Part shown: piece by piece, positions 8,300 through 16,777 of the stretch
Layout of the letters: every line of letters starts with the position of its first letter
How positions within the stretch are numbered: position 1 is the first letter of the stretch
NCBI RefSeq assembly: GCF_900099675.1
Contig: NZ_FNDQ01000012.1
Location: forward strand, 30,486-94,485
Direction: 5' to 3'
Origin: Myroides phaeus
GTDB lineage: Bacteria; Bacteroidota; Bacteroidia; Flavobacteriales; Flavobacteriaceae
DNA: 64,000 nt
Notes under the pieces: generated by a model
What the model saw: only the letters and a program-made list of their open reading frames with translations
Told to the model about the DNA's origin: nothing
Database searches by the model: none
Made by a program: the position numbers and the translations under genes

Positions 8300-9694
8300 T
8301 TACTTTGTATACTGTAAAAACTCATTACTCAATCCTGTGAATTCAAATAAAGAAGCCAAAGCTACTGCATAATTAAAATGCGCTTGTAACTTCATTAGCT
8401 TCACTCCTGACAATTTCATCTCTGCATCTACCACATCTGTTGACGTAGCAAATCCTTCTGAAAACGCCTTATTTCTAACACGTAAAAACTCTGTAGCTAA
8501 TGTTTCTTGAACATTTAAATTATTAATTTGTTCTTCTTGCTTTTGAATATCCTGATATAACTTAGCTACTAACATCTTAATATCACTTTTGGCTTTTACT
8601 TCAAACAGCTCTACGCTTTCTTTTGTAGCCTTAGCAGCTTTAATTTCATTCTTATTTTTAAACCCTTCAAATAAAGTATAAGTAACTCCCACACCTATAG
8701 TCCAAGGTTTGTTATCATTATACAATATATCTAATCCATTCACAGGGTTATTATGTGCTAAAATAGTTTGTCCAAATGCCAACACTGTTGGATAATTTGC
8801 AGATTGCTTTACCTTCACCCCTTGCTCTGCTAATTCTTTTTGCAAAGCTACTTTTTGTAATTCAGGATAATTTTCAACTGCTGACTCTTGATAAACCGTT
8901 AGCTCCTCTAATGAGGGTACAATAAAAAAGTCACTCGCCAATTCATTGTTTACTATTTCTACTTCTAAAGTATTAGCTAAAGCTACTCTTGCTAAATTTG
9001 CGTCTTTTACTGCCGCATCTAATTCTCGTTTAGCTTCAGATACCGCTACATCCGCAGAAAGCTTTTCAACCGGAGCTATAATTCCATTCTCTTCCAGTTT
9101 AGTAGCATCATGTAAATGGTTTTCCATTCCTTTCAGAACCTCTTTACGGACAACTACTGCTTGTTCTGCTAACTTAACAGTAAAATAGCGTTGAGCAAGT
9201 TCAGAAATCAATTTATTCTTAGCACTGACTAGCTCTTTTTCTCCTATTTTTTTCTCTATTTCACCAGCTTTTATAGCAGCATTAATTTTTCCTCCCGTAA
9301 ACAAAGGCATTGTTGCCATAAAACCTCCCATGGCCATACCGCGTTTATTTAAAGTAATGTCCCAATCTCCAAGTACACCAGGATTTGGAAGGTGTATAAA
9401 ATCACCAATGCCATTTTTCAATCCGTTCAAATCAATTCCTAATTGACGATCTTTATATAATCCTAAACCAAAAGCACGCACTGTAGGGTAACGAAGCCCT
9501 TTTCTTGCTTTCCATTCAAATTCGTGAACCTCCTCTTTTTTCTCAATAGCTTTTAACAAACTATTCTCTTTGTTCATTATTTCATAAGCTTCTCTAAATG
9601 TCATAGACTGCCCAAAAGCAGCATTTGTTCCACATACGCAAAGAAGAATTCCCCCTACTATAGAAAGACATTTATTCAATTCCAATTTCTTCAT
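8300..9694 (-). CDS. TolC family outer-membrane efflux protein
   Basis: First gene of the efflux operon. The 464 residues start with a signal peptide (about residues 1-28, ending FGQS). Two internally repeated helical halves follow, each of the outer-membrane efflux (OEP) type, with long Ala/Lys/Glu-rich helices and short barrel strands (for example IGVGVTYTLFEG and GGFMATMPLFTGG). These GG...PLFTGG and TLFEG turns are hallmarks of TolC barrels. It forms the outer-membrane duct for the HlyD adaptor and permeases downstream. A TATATTTG box lies 29 bp before the start. Confidence 0.92.
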   Translation of the reverse strand: MKKLELNKCLSIVGGILLCVCGTNAAFGQSMTFREAYEIMNKENSLLKAIEKKEEVHEFEWKARKGLRYPTVRAFGLGLYKDRQLGIDLNGLKNGIGDFIHLPNPGVLGDWDITLNKRGMAMGGFMATMPLFTGGKINAAIKAGEIEKKIGEKELVSAKNKLISELAQRYFTVKLAEQAVVVRKEVLKGMENHLHDATKLEENGIIAPVEKLSADVAVSEAKRELDAAVKDANLARVALANTLEVEIVNNELASDFFIVPSLEELTVYQESAVENYPELQKVALQKELAEQGVKVKQSANYPTVLAFGQTILAHNNPVNGLDILYNDNKPWTIGVGVTYTLFEGFKNKNEIKAAKATKESVELFEVKAKSDIKMLVAKLYQDIQKQEEQINNLNVQETLATEFLRVRNKAFSEGFATSTDVVDAEMKLSGVKLMKLQAHFNYAVALASLFEFTGLSNEFLQYTK

Positions 9695-9722
9695 TAACTT
9701 ACATTGTTATTTTAAACATACA

Positions 9723-9730
9723 CAAATATA
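9723..9730 (-). promoter_or_regulatory. -7 promoter box of the efflux operon
   Basis: TATATTTG on the minus strand, consensus TAnnTTTG, about 29 bp before the tolC-like ATG. It is the only exact match in this intergenic region for the four-gene operon. Confidence 0.65.
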
Positions 9731-9960
9731 AAAACTATAAAACTTTAGCCTTGACTATTTTAAAAATCAGCATAAAATTAAACTATTTTATGTAAAAGTA
9801 AAGTCATATTTGAAAATTTTAATACTCCAAACCACATATTACTCATTTTATTTAGAGCTTAAACACAAACTTTAACTTAATACTCTTTTTTTCATTTGCT
9901 TCTTTTTTTTCGCAAATTATCATTAAACAAAACATATGCCATTTATGCTTTTAAAGATCC

Positions 9961-10014
9961 GCAAAATAAATAGAGCATCCTTCTAAATTTAGAAGGATGC
10001 TCTATTTATTTTGC
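9961..10014. terminator. 54-bp perfect palindrome downstream of the ABC-F gene
   Basis: Two 24-base arms are perfect complements around the self-complementary centre AAATTT, giving a fully palindromic 54-bp sequence. It lies about 60 bp after the ABC-F stop codon and upstream of the tolC promoter, so its simplest role is a strong terminator for the ABC-F gene that insulates the efflux operon. The stem is about twice as long as the other terminators here. Confidence 0.7.
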
Positions 10015-10076
10015 GTAAAAAACCCTGCTACGCGTTTATTTTAAAATTACCATTACTAATAATTAAGTAAGTTCTG

Positions 10077-11708
10077 CTATTTCTCTATTTCACGCAAACT
10101 TTCCATTTTTTTAAACGCTAAGAAACCTTTGATATCTTCAAAGTGTTCCACAACTCTTTTATTCCCAAATTCGAAAACTTTTTCTGCTAATCCATTTAAG
10201 AAATCACGGTCGTGAGAAACTAAGATTACTGTTCCTTCAAACTCGTTTAAAGCATCCTTGATAATATCTTTTGTTTTCATATCAAGGTGGTTTGTAGGCT
10301 CATCCAGAATAAGAACATTATAAGGTTCTAACAATAGCTTAACCATTGCTAAACGAGTTTTCTCTCCTCCTGATAACACCTTCACTTTTTTATGAATATC
10401 ATCTCCAGAAAACATAAACGCTCCTAAAATATTCTTGATTTGTGTTCTGATATCTCCTTCTGCAATACGATCTACTGTTTCAAATATAGTCAGGCTTTCA
10501 TCTAACAATGATGCTTGATTTTGTGCAAAATACCCAACTTGAACATTGTGTCCTAACTCTAAGCTTCCTTCATAGTCAATTTCCCCCATAATTGCTTTAA
10601 TCATAGTAGATTTACCCTCACCATTTTTTCCTACAAAAGCAACTTTCTGTCCTCTTTCAACAACAATATTAGCATTTTTAAATACTACATGGTTTCCGTA
10701 AGACTTACATAATTCATTAACTACAACAGGGTACTGACCTGAACGAGCTGCTGGAGGAAACTTCAAACGCAAAGCAGAATTATCTACTTCATCAACTTGA
10801 ATAATCTCTAATTTCTCTAACATCTTAACACGCGATTGTACTTGTAAAGTTTTAGAATAAGTCCCTTTAAAGCGCTCAATAAACTCCGTGTTTTCAGCAA
10901 TCATTTTTTGTTGCTCTTCATATGCTTTCAATTGGTGTGCTCTACGATCTTGACGCAATACCAAATAATCTGAGTATTTCGCTTTATAATCATAGATTTT
11001 ACCCATCGTTACCTCAATCGTACGGTTTGTGATATTATCTACAAAAGCACGGTCATGGGAAATTACCATAACAGCTTTAGCCGAATTAATCAAAAACGAC
11101 TCTAACCATTGAATACTCTCGATATCCATGTGGTTTGTAGGCTCATCAAGTAAGATTAAATCTGGCTTCAACAAAAGAATTTTAGCTAATTCAATACGCA
11201 TTCTCCATCCACCACTAAATTCAGAAGTTGGTCTATCCATATCTTCACGACTAAAACCAAGTCCTTTTAAGATTTTCTCAACTTCGGCTTCGTAATTAAC
11301 TTCTTCAACAGAATAGAATTTTTCACTTAATTCAGATACACGCTCAATTAACTTCATATAACTATCACTTTCATAGTCTGTACGTACAGTTAATTCTTCA
11401 TTAAGTTTATCTATTTCATCTTTCATTGAAAAAATGTCAGAAAAAGCCTTAGATGCTTCTTCTCTAACAGTACAATCGTCTTGCGTTAATAAATGCTGTG
11501 GTAAATAAGCAATTACGGCATCTTTTGGTGCTGAAATTGATCCAGAAGAAGGTTTGTTTTTTCCTGCTACAATTTTTAATAAAGTAGATTTACCTGCTCC
11601 ATTTTTTCCCATAAGAGCAATCTTATCATTCTCATTAATTGAAAAGTTAACCCCACTAAATAAAGTAGTACCACCAAACTGAACTGAAATATCATTAACT
11701 GTTATCAT
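10077..11708 (-). CDS. ABC-F family ATP-binding protein (YbiT/EttA-like)
   Basis: A soluble tandem ABC ATPase of 543 residues with no membrane domain. ABC-F proteins bind the ribosomal E site and relieve stalled or slow translation. The first Walker A is GKNGAGKST (residues 34-42), the first signature is FSGGWRMR (about 165-172), the second Walker A is GKNGEGKST (about 358-366) and the second signature is LSGGEKTR. The inter-domain linker is the charged P-site tRNA-interaction helix pair. Length and the MITVNDIS start suggest the housekeeping YbiT-like branch rather than an antibiotic-resistance type, though motifs alone do not settle this. Confidence 0.92.
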   Translation of the reverse strand: MITVNDISVQFGGTTLFSGVNFSINENDKIALMGKNGAGKSTLLKIVAGKNKPSSGSISAPKDAVIAYLPQHLLTQDDCTVREEASKAFSDIFSMKDEIDKLNEELTVRTDYESDSYMKLIERVSELSEKFYSVEEVNYEAEVEKILKGLGFSREDMDRPTSEFSGGWRMRIELAKILLLKPDLILLDEPTNHMDIESIQWLESFLINSAKAVMVISHDRAFVDNITNRTIEVTMGKIYDYKAKYSDYLVLRQDRRAHQLKAYEEQQKMIAENTEFIERFKGTYSKTLQVQSRVKMLEKLEIIQVDEVDNSALRLKFPPAARSGQYPVVVNELCKSYGNHVVFKNANIVVERGQKVAFVGKNGEGKSTMIKAIMGEIDYEGSLELGHNVQVGYFAQNQASLLDESLTIFETVDRIAEGDIRTQIKNILGAFMFSGDDIHKKVKVLSGGEKTRLAMVKLLLEPYNVLILDEPTNHLDMKTKDIIKDALNEFEGTVILVSHDRDFLNGLAEKVFEFGNKRVVEHFEDIKGFLAFKKMESLREIEK

Positions 11709-11741
11709 GTAATCTTGTGTATCTGATTTTTAATTAAGTTG

Positions 11742-11749
11742 CAAATATA
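11742..11749 (-). promoter_or_regulatory. -7 promoter box of the ABC-F gene
   Basis: TATATTTG on the minus strand, 34 bp before the ABC-F ATG, located between the nhaA terminator and the gene. Confidence 0.6.
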
Positions 11750-11787
11750 GTATTTGTTAGATATCCTATACTATATTATACACAATA

Positions 11788-11827
11788 AAAAATGCCCAGT
11801 AAACGATGTTGTTTACTGGGCATTTTT
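11788..11827. terminator. Hairpin terminator of nhaA
   Basis: A 17-bp perfect stem (AAAAATGCCCAGTAAAC and its complement) with a 6-nt loop, directly downstream of the nhaA stop codon on the minus strand. Confidence 0.85.
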
Positions 11828-11848
11828 ATATTTTATTACTGAGTTTTA

Positions 11849-13195
11849 CTACTCTTGTTTTTTCTTTCCTAATACACTTAAAAGTAAATATCCTAATATT
11901 CCTCCCAAACCAGAAGCAATTAAAATACCTAATTTAGCTTGATCTGGAAACTCTGGATGTAAATTAATATCAAATGCTAATTCTGTAACGAATAATGACA
12001 TTGTAAATCCAATAGACGCTAAAAATCCAAGTCCAATTAAATTTCCGTATGTCATTCCTTTCGGCATTGCTACCACTTTTAGCTTAATTAGTAAACCTGT
12101 TAAACCAGCAACACCAACTACCTTACCTACAAGTAAACCAAATGCTACACCTAAAGTAACAGCACTTAATCCACTACCTCCTCCTAAAGAAATTGGAATA
12201 GCCGCATTGGCTAAAGCAAAAACTGGCATTACAAAGAAGCTAACAAAATTATGCATACTGTGCTCTAAACGAATAGCTGGTGGTAAAGCATCAGTAGAAA
12301 CCTTCTGCATACCTTCAACACATTCCATTTGTTCTCCTGTTAAGTTAGGGATTTTGTCATCTGGATCAATCTTGCGAAAACGCTCTCTCAATTTATCCAT
12401 TTTATTTACAAAATAAGCTTCGTGCACTTTTGCTGTAGATGGAATTGCAAATGCAGCTAAAACAGCAGCAATTGTTGCGTGTACTCCTGATAACAAGAAT
12501 GACAACCAAACTCCTCCAATACCTATAATTGCATAATAAACAGTATTTCTAACTCCTAATAAATTACTGATGATTAACAATCCGAAGAACCCTAATCCAA
12601 TTCCAAGGTTCATTAAAGACAAATCGTTTGTATAGAAAATAGCAATAACCAATACAGCACCTAAATCGTCTGCAATTGCCAATGCTGTTAAGAACACTTT
12701 TAAAGACGTAGGAACGCGATCTCCTAATAAGAATAAAACCCCTAAAGCAAACGCAATATCCGTTGCCATTGGAATTCCCCATCCGTGAGCTGCATCTGTT
12801 CCTCCGTTAAAAAACAAATAAACTAAAGCAGGTATTGCCATTCCTCCAATTGCAGCAATAATTGGTAACATTGCTTTTTTAGGAGATGACAATTCTCCCG
12901 TAGTTAACTCTCTTTTTAATTCAAGCCCCACTACAAAGAAAAATATCGACATTAATCCGTCATTGACCCATTCCTTCAAAGAGTGATTTAATACGCTCTC
13001 GTTAAAAGAGAAACCTATATGGTTATTTTCCCAAAAATTCACGTACTCTGCTGCCCAAGGTGAATTAGCCATAAAAATGGCAATCAAAGCCGCTAAAAAC
13101 AATACAACTCCTCCAGATGTAGATTTACTCATAAATCTGCTAACTGGATTTGTAATCCATTTATCTGCAGGTGTAACTTTAATTTGATTCTCCAT
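11849..13195 (-). CDS. nhaA: Na+/H+ antiporter NhaA
   Basis: An inner-membrane antiporter exchanging 2 H+ for 1 Na+, important for pH and salt homeostasis. Its 448 residues include the family pattern FFFVVGLELKRELTTGEL in helix II and the MATDIAFALGVLFLLGDRVP segment. The ALAIADDLGAVLVIAIFYT segment holds the paired Asp residues (ADD) that bind Na+ in E. coli NhaA. An insertion of about 50 residues near positions 250-310 containing charged loops explains the length relative to the 388-residue E. coli protein and is common in Bacteroidota. It is monocistronic, with its own hairpin terminator. Confidence 0.95.
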   Translation of the reverse strand: MENQIKVTPADKWITNPVSRFMSKSTSGGVVLFLAALIAIFMANSPWAAEYVNFWENNHIGFSFNESVLNHSLKEWVNDGLMSIFFFVVGLELKRELTTGELSSPKKAMLPIIAAIGGMAIPALVYLFFNGGTDAAHGWGIPMATDIAFALGVLFLLGDRVPTSLKVFLTALAIADDLGAVLVIAIFYTNDLSLMNLGIGLGFFGLLIISNLLGVRNTVYYAIIGIGGVWLSFLLSGVHATIAAVLAAFAIPSTAKVHEAYFVNKMDKLRERFRKIDPDDKIPNLTGEQMECVEGMQKVSTDALPPAIRLEHSMHNFVSFFVMPVFALANAAIPISLGGGSGLSAVTLGVAFGLLVGKVVGVAGLTGLLIKLKVVAMPKGMTYGNLIGLGFLASIGFTMSLFVTELAFDINLHPEFPDQAKLGILIASGLGGILGYLLLSVLGKKKQE

Positions 13196-13540
13196 TTTTT
13201 AAAATATTTGTAAGCGAATATATGTTTTCTGTAGATTTTGGACAAATACAACCACTATTTTTTTACTTTTTTTAAAACATTTTTCTTTTGAAAATAATCA
13301 AATTATGTATAATCAACTGTTCTAATTCCTAAAATTCACTATCAAAACACCACCTATATTCTTAATTTATTAAATCCTCTTTATTCATTTCTTATATAAT
13401 TTTTCTTCTGTTTTTTTTAAGCGTTAAATTCAGCTGATTTAATTAGTTATCTAAACAAGTAATGAGCTAAGCCATATGCTTTTTAATATTTGAATATAAG
13501 TTTAATACTACTATCATTAGAACCTTCATTGTTACTTATT

Positions 13541-13647
13541 TGAGACAAGTACCACACTAACCCCACATTAGTACCACACACTTTCGGGAAAAATGTCCTA
13601 TTTCCGAAAGTGTGTGGTACTTGTGTGGGAGATGTCTCGAACATGGT
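13541..13647 (-). repeat. Palindromic intergenic element, copy A
   Basis: A long, largely self-complementary block. The core arms GTACCACACACTTTCGG.. and ..CCGAAAGTGTGTGGTAC form a stem of nearly 20 bp around a 12-nt loop. Outer words GAGACA and TGTCTC, with repeated GTACCACAC modules, extend it. Read on the minus strand it begins ACCATGTTCGA, exactly as copy B at 38869 does. The two share the word order ACCATGTTCGA, CCACACAA, TTCGGAAA, AATGTGGG and CTTGT. It has no reading frame of its own. Confidence 0.65.
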
Positions 13648-13657
13648 GCGTTTAAAA

Positions 13658-13873
13658 CTAAGCTTTAATATGTTCTTTACAACAAGCAGAATCAATAATA
13701 TTGCACTTATCCCTTCGTTTTTTAGAATAAAACGCATTAGCTTCAGCACTTAAAAACTCGGCAACATCAGTCCAAACAACACCATTATGTAGAATTTTAC
13801 TTAATAAACATTCCAACCATCTATATTGACAAAAAACAGCATCTATATTCCGAAAACAAGTAATATCCTTCAT
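13658..13873 (-). CDS. Possible small hypothetical protein
   Basis: A 71-codon frame starting with ATG, rich in Cys (six) and aromatic residues, with a plausible helical segment (WTDVAEFLSAEANAFYSKKRRDK). No family is recognised, no TAnnTTTG box precedes it, and the palindromic element lies just after its stop codon. It could be a remnant of an inserted element or a chance frame. It is listed because composition and helix pattern look more protein-like than the other frames in this gap. Confidence 0.3.
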   Translation of the reverse strand: MKDITCFRNIDAVFCQYRWLECLLSKILHNGVVWTDVAEFLSAEANAFYSKKRRDKCNIIDSACCKEHIKA

Positions 13874-13986
13874 TTCACAGCCATTTACACCTCATTAAAA
13901 ACCTACTAACTCCCTATCATTAGTAACTTTACAATCTAAAAGCGACATTTTTAATCTAATCAAAATGTACAATGACTAAGTTTAAG

Positions 13987-13994
13987 TATATTTG
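13987..13994 (+). promoter_or_regulatory. -7 promoter box of lipA
   Basis: TATATTTG matches TAnnTTTG and overlaps the upstream TTG at 13992. That argues against the TTG and for the ATG at 14016 as the start of lipA, with a leader of about 16 nt. Confidence 0.7.
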
Positions 13995-14015
13995 TACTTT
14001 GATAAACTGAAAAGT

Positions 14016-14888
14016 ATGAATACAATTTTAGACTCAAATATAGAACCTAAAGCTAAACCAAAATGGTTACGCGTTAAACTTCCGACAGGAAAAAAATACA
14101 CTGAACTAAGAGGATTAGTTGACAAATATAAGTTAAACACCATCTGTACATCAGGTAGTTGTCCTAATATGGGAGAATGCTGGGGAGAGGGTACTGCTAC
14201 CTTTATGATTTTAGGTAATATCTGTACTCGTTCTTGTGGATTCTGCGGAGTAAAAACAGGACGTCCAGAGACAGTGGATTGGGATGAACCAGAAAAAGTA
14301 GCTCGTTCTATCAAGTTAATGTCTATCAAACACGCTGTAATTACAAGTGTGGACCGCGATGACTTAAAAGATGGAGGATCTATCATTTGGGCAGAAACAG
14401 TTGAAGCTGTGAGACGTATTAGTCCAGGAACTACAATGGAAACCCTAATTCCAGACTTCCAAGGTATCGAACGCAATATAGACCGTATCATTGAAGTTGC
14501 TCCTGAAATCGTTTCTCACAATATGGAAACTGTACGCAGATTGACAAGAGAAGTTCGTATTCAAGCAAAATATGACCGTAGTTTAGAAGTGTTGAAATAC
14601 TTAAAAGACAACGGTGTCAATAGAACTAAATCAGGAATTATGTTAGGGTTAGGAGAAACAGAAGAAGAGGTTATCCAAACAATGCATGATTTAAGAGCTG
14701 TAAACTTAGATGTACTGACTATTGGTCAATACTTACAACCAAGTAAAAAGCACCTACCTGTGAAAGAGTTTATCACTCCTGAACAATTCGAAAAATATGA
14801 AAAAATCGGATTAGAATTAGGATTTAGACACGTTGAAAGTGGCGCTTTAGTGCGTTCTTCTTACAGAGCACAAAAACATCTTTTATAA
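14016..14888 (+). CDS. lipA: Lipoyl synthase (radical SAM)
   Basis: This enzyme inserts two sulfur atoms into protein-bound octanoyl groups to make the lipoyl cofactor of 2-oxoacid dehydrogenases and the glycine cleavage system. From the ATG at 14016 it has 290 residues. The auxiliary 4Fe-4S cluster ligands are C44, C49 and C55 (pattern CX4CX5C), and the radical SAM cluster ligands are C70, C74 and C77 (CX3CX2C). The C-terminal RSSYRA motif supplies the conserved serine that ligates the auxiliary cluster. An in-frame TTG 24 bp upstream overlaps the promoter box and was not chosen. lipB is not adjacent. Confidence 0.97.
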   Translation: MNTILDSNIEPKAKPKWLRVKLPTGKKYTELRGLVDKYKLNTICTSGSCPNMGECWGEGTATFMILGNICTRSCGFCGVKTGRPETVDWDEPEKVARSIKLMSIKHAVITSVDRDDLKDGGSIIWAETVEAVRRISPGTTMETLIPDFQGIERNIDRIIEVAPEIVSHNMETVRRLTREVRIQAKYDRSLEVLKYLKDNGVNRTKSGIMLGLGETEEEVIQTMHDLRAVNLDVLTIGQYLQPSKKHLPVKEFITPEQFEKYEKIGLELGFRHVESGALVRSSYRAQKHLL

Positions 14889-14896
14889 TAAAATAC

Positions 14897-14926
14897 AAGG
14901 TCGCTTACACAGCGACCTTCTTGTTT
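14897..14926 (+). terminator. Hairpin terminator of lipA
   Basis: A 9-bp stem AAGGTCGCT / AGCGACCTT with a 5-nt loop, followed by a T-rich run. It separates lipA from the gap gene that starts 9 bp later. Confidence 0.8.
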
Positions 14927-14934
14927 TTATATTT

Positions 14935-15942
14935 ATGAAAAAAATAAATATTGCTATTAATGGTTTTGGCCGCATCGGTCGTAACTTGTTCAAACTTCTT
15001 TTAGAAAATCCATCGATTGATGTTGTGGCTATAAATGACTTAGCCGACACCAAAACAATGGCTCACTTACTTAAATATGATAGTATTCACGGAATACTAA
15101 AACACGATGTAAGTTGTGATGAACACCATATTATTATAGACAACAAGAAAATACCTTTTTATAACGAAAAGGAAATCTCAGGTTTAGACTGGAAAGCTTT
15201 AAATGTAGACTATGTTGTTGAAGCTACTGGAAAACGTAAGACTTACGACTTACTTAAACAACATATAGACCAAGGGGCTGAAAGAGTCATTCTTTCTGTT
15301 CCTCCTGAAGATAATGTTATCAAAACAATTGTACTTGGTGTAAATCAAGATATTCTAACGGGAGAAGAGTTAATTATATCTAACGCAAGCTGCACTACAA
15401 ATAATGCTGCTCCAATGGTTAAAGTGATTAAAGAGCTTTGTGGTATGGAACAAGCGTATATAACTACTGTTCACTCTTATACAACAGACCAAAGTTTACA
15501 CGATCAACCGCATAAAGATTTACGTAGAGCAAGAGGTGCCGCACAGTCAATCGTTCCTACTACAACTGGGGCTGCTAAAGCTTTGACAAAGATCTTTCCT
15601 GAATATGAAGGAAAAATTGGTGGTGGTGGTATCCGTGTTCCTGTGCCTGATGGATCACTGACAGATATTACTTGTTATGTTAAAAGAGACGTAAGCATTG
15701 ATGAGATCAATACAGCTTTTAAGCAAGCGGCAGAAACTGATTTAAAAGGAATTCTTGCTTACACGGAAGATCCGATTGTTTCTGTTGATATTTTAGGCAA
15801 TACTAATTCTTGTCTTTTTGATGCACAATTGACTTCTGTACTAGATAAAATGGTTAAGATTGTTGGATGGTATGACAATGAAATTGGATACTCCTCTCGA
15901 CTAATTGATTTAATCACTTACTTCGATAAGATTAAAAAATAA
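14935..15942 (+). CDS. gap: Type I glyceraldehyde-3-phosphate dehydrogenase
   Basis: A cytosolic enzyme that oxidises glyceraldehyde 3-phosphate with phosphate and NAD(P)+ to 1,3-bisphosphoglycerate. The Rossmann motif INGFGRIGR is at residues 8-16, the catalytic Cys is C153 in SNASCTTN, and the general base His is H180 in TTVHSYTTDQ. The C-terminal KIVGWYDNEIGYSSR is canonical. The nucleotide loop reads INDLAD, with an Asp that usually favours NAD. The segment around residue 121 reads SVPPEDN instead of the common SAPSKDD, a modest divergence. Flavobacteria often carry two gap paralogues, so which pathway direction this one serves is not clear. Confidence 0.95.
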   Translation: MKKINIAINGFGRIGRNLFKLLLENPSIDVVAINDLADTKTMAHLLKYDSIHGILKHDVSCDEHHIIIDNKKIPFYNEKEISGLDWKALNVDYVVEATGKRKTYDLLKQHIDQGAERVILSVPPEDNVIKTIVLGVNQDILTGEELIISNASCTTNNAAPMVKVIKELCGMEQAYITTVHSYTTDQSLHDQPHKDLRRARGAAQSIVPTTTGAAKALTKIFPEYEGKIGGGGIRVPVPDGSLTDITCYVKRDVSIDEINTAFKQAAETDLKGILAYTEDPIVSVDILGNTNSCLFDAQLTSVLDKMVKIVGWYDNEIGYSSRLIDLITYFDKIKK

Positions 15943-15950
15943 TAGACATA

Positions 15951-15985
15951 AAAAAGCTCCTCAATTAAATTGAGGAGCTTTTTTA
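15951..15985. terminator. Bidirectional terminator between gap and yajC
   Basis: A near-perfect stem AAAAAGCTCCTCAATT with its complement and a T run on each strand. It serves both gap (plus) and the nusB-DUF1573-yajC operon (minus). Confidence 0.88.
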
Positions 15986-16003
15986 ATATAAAGACTAATT
16001 AAA

Positions 16004-16279
16004 TTAGTTTGATGCATTTAATTTTTGGCTCATCTCCATAGAAATTGAAGAACGCTCCATTTTAATTTTACCAGCCATTGTTTCTAAAACAATAGTACCT
16101 TCTGATAACTCAGCAATTTTACCGTGAATACCTGACTTAGTTATCACACGCTCTCCTACTTTAATACTTGCTTCGTATTCTTTCTCTTTTTTCGCTCTTT
16201 TTTGTTGTGGGCGAATCATTAAGAAATAAATTACCGCAAACATTAAGATAATAGGTAAAAACTGTTGTAATTGTTCCAT
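16004..16279 (-). CDS. yajC: Preprotein translocase subunit YajC
   Basis: A small accessory subunit of the SecDF-YajC complex, which aids protein export through SecYEG. The 91 residues show one N-terminal transmembrane helix (about 5-23, ending in FLMIRPQQKRAKKEK) and a small cytosolic beta domain containing VGERVITKSGIHGKIAEL, the family signature. It is the last gene of the operon nusB-DUF1573-yajC, an order common in Flavobacteriia. The secDF genes are not in this window. Confidence 0.95.
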   Translation of the reverse strand: MEQLQQFLPIILMFAVIYFLMIRPQQKRAKKEKEYEASIKVGERVITKSGIHGKIAELSEGTIVLETMAGKIKMERSSISMEMSQKLNASN

Positions 16280-16305
16280 TGAATTTTAATTTTTAAGTTA
16301 GTTCA

Positions 16306-16755
16306 TTATTCGTTACGAGCAGCAACATTAGCTTTAATAGATAAGACTTCTTCTCCTTTTTCAGAGTTAGTAACTAACGTTACAGTCTTACTTTGTTGTC
16401 CTTGAGCTCCTGTTTGAAATCTTACTTTCAACTTAGATGTTTCACCTGGTTTAATAGGTGTTTTTTGATACTCAGGAACTGTACATCCACAAGAAGCACT
16501 TGCATTAATAATAATCAAATCTGCATCTCCTTCGTTCTTTAATTCAAACTCCGTTGTTACAGCTTCATTATTTTCAATATCTCCAAAATCATGTACCAGC
16601 CTGTCAAAAGTTACTTTAGGATACACTCCTTGTTCTTTATTAGATGCTACAATCTCAGCAGCTTTCTCAGGGTCTATACGACTTGATGCGTCTGTATCTT
16701 TACAAGAAACAGCTACAAATGCCAAACCTAAAGTTAATAAAATTGCTTTTTTCAT
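16306..16755 (-). CDS. DUF1573 domain lipoprotein
   Basis: A 149-residue exported lipoprotein. The lipobox AVSC puts the lipidated Cys at position 18. The mature part is a single DUF1573 immunoglobulin-like domain: FDRLVHDFGDIENNEAVTTEFELKNEGDADL is followed by the ASCGCTVPEY motif with two close Cys residues and KPGETSKLKVRF. Such domains are seen in many Bacteroidota periplasmic proteins and resemble ASH/MSP beta-sandwich folds. It lies between nusB and yajC with gaps of 22 and 26 bp, so it belongs to that operon. The biochemical role is unknown. Confidence 0.9.
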   Translation of the reverse strand: MKKAILLTLGLAFVAVSCKDTDASSRIDPEKAAEIVASNKEQGVYPKVTFDRLVHDFGDIENNEAVTTEFELKNEGDADLIIINASASCGCTVPEYQKTPIKPGETSKLKVRFQTGAQGQQSKTVTLVTNSEKGEEVLSIKANVAARNE

Positions 16756-16777
16756 AATCTTTTTAGTTTTTCTAAAA

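Larger units (their letters stand above)
13196..13986. other. Gene-poor gap between nhaA and lipA
   Basis: About 790 bp with no well-supported gene. The first 340 bp are very AT-rich and look featureless. The middle holds a 107-bp palindromic element (13541-13647), followed by one weak minus-strand reading frame (13658-13873). The last 110 bp hold the lipA promoter region. Confidence 0.6.

Noticed and set aside
10077..11708. ABC-F gene as an antibiotic-resistance determinant
   Set aside because: It resembles the housekeeping YbiT/EttA type. Nothing in the context (no transposase, no resistance cassette) supports acquired resistance.
13483..13749. 88-codon minus-strand frame crossing the palindromic element at 13.5 kb
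   Set aside because: It runs through the inverted repeats, so its amino-acid pattern (for example PHTFGNRTFFPKVCGTNVG) only reflects the palindrome. No promoter or family was seen.
13992..14015. Upstream TTG start for lipA
   Set aside because: It overlaps the TATATTTG box. The ATG at 14016 gives the normal LipA N-terminus.
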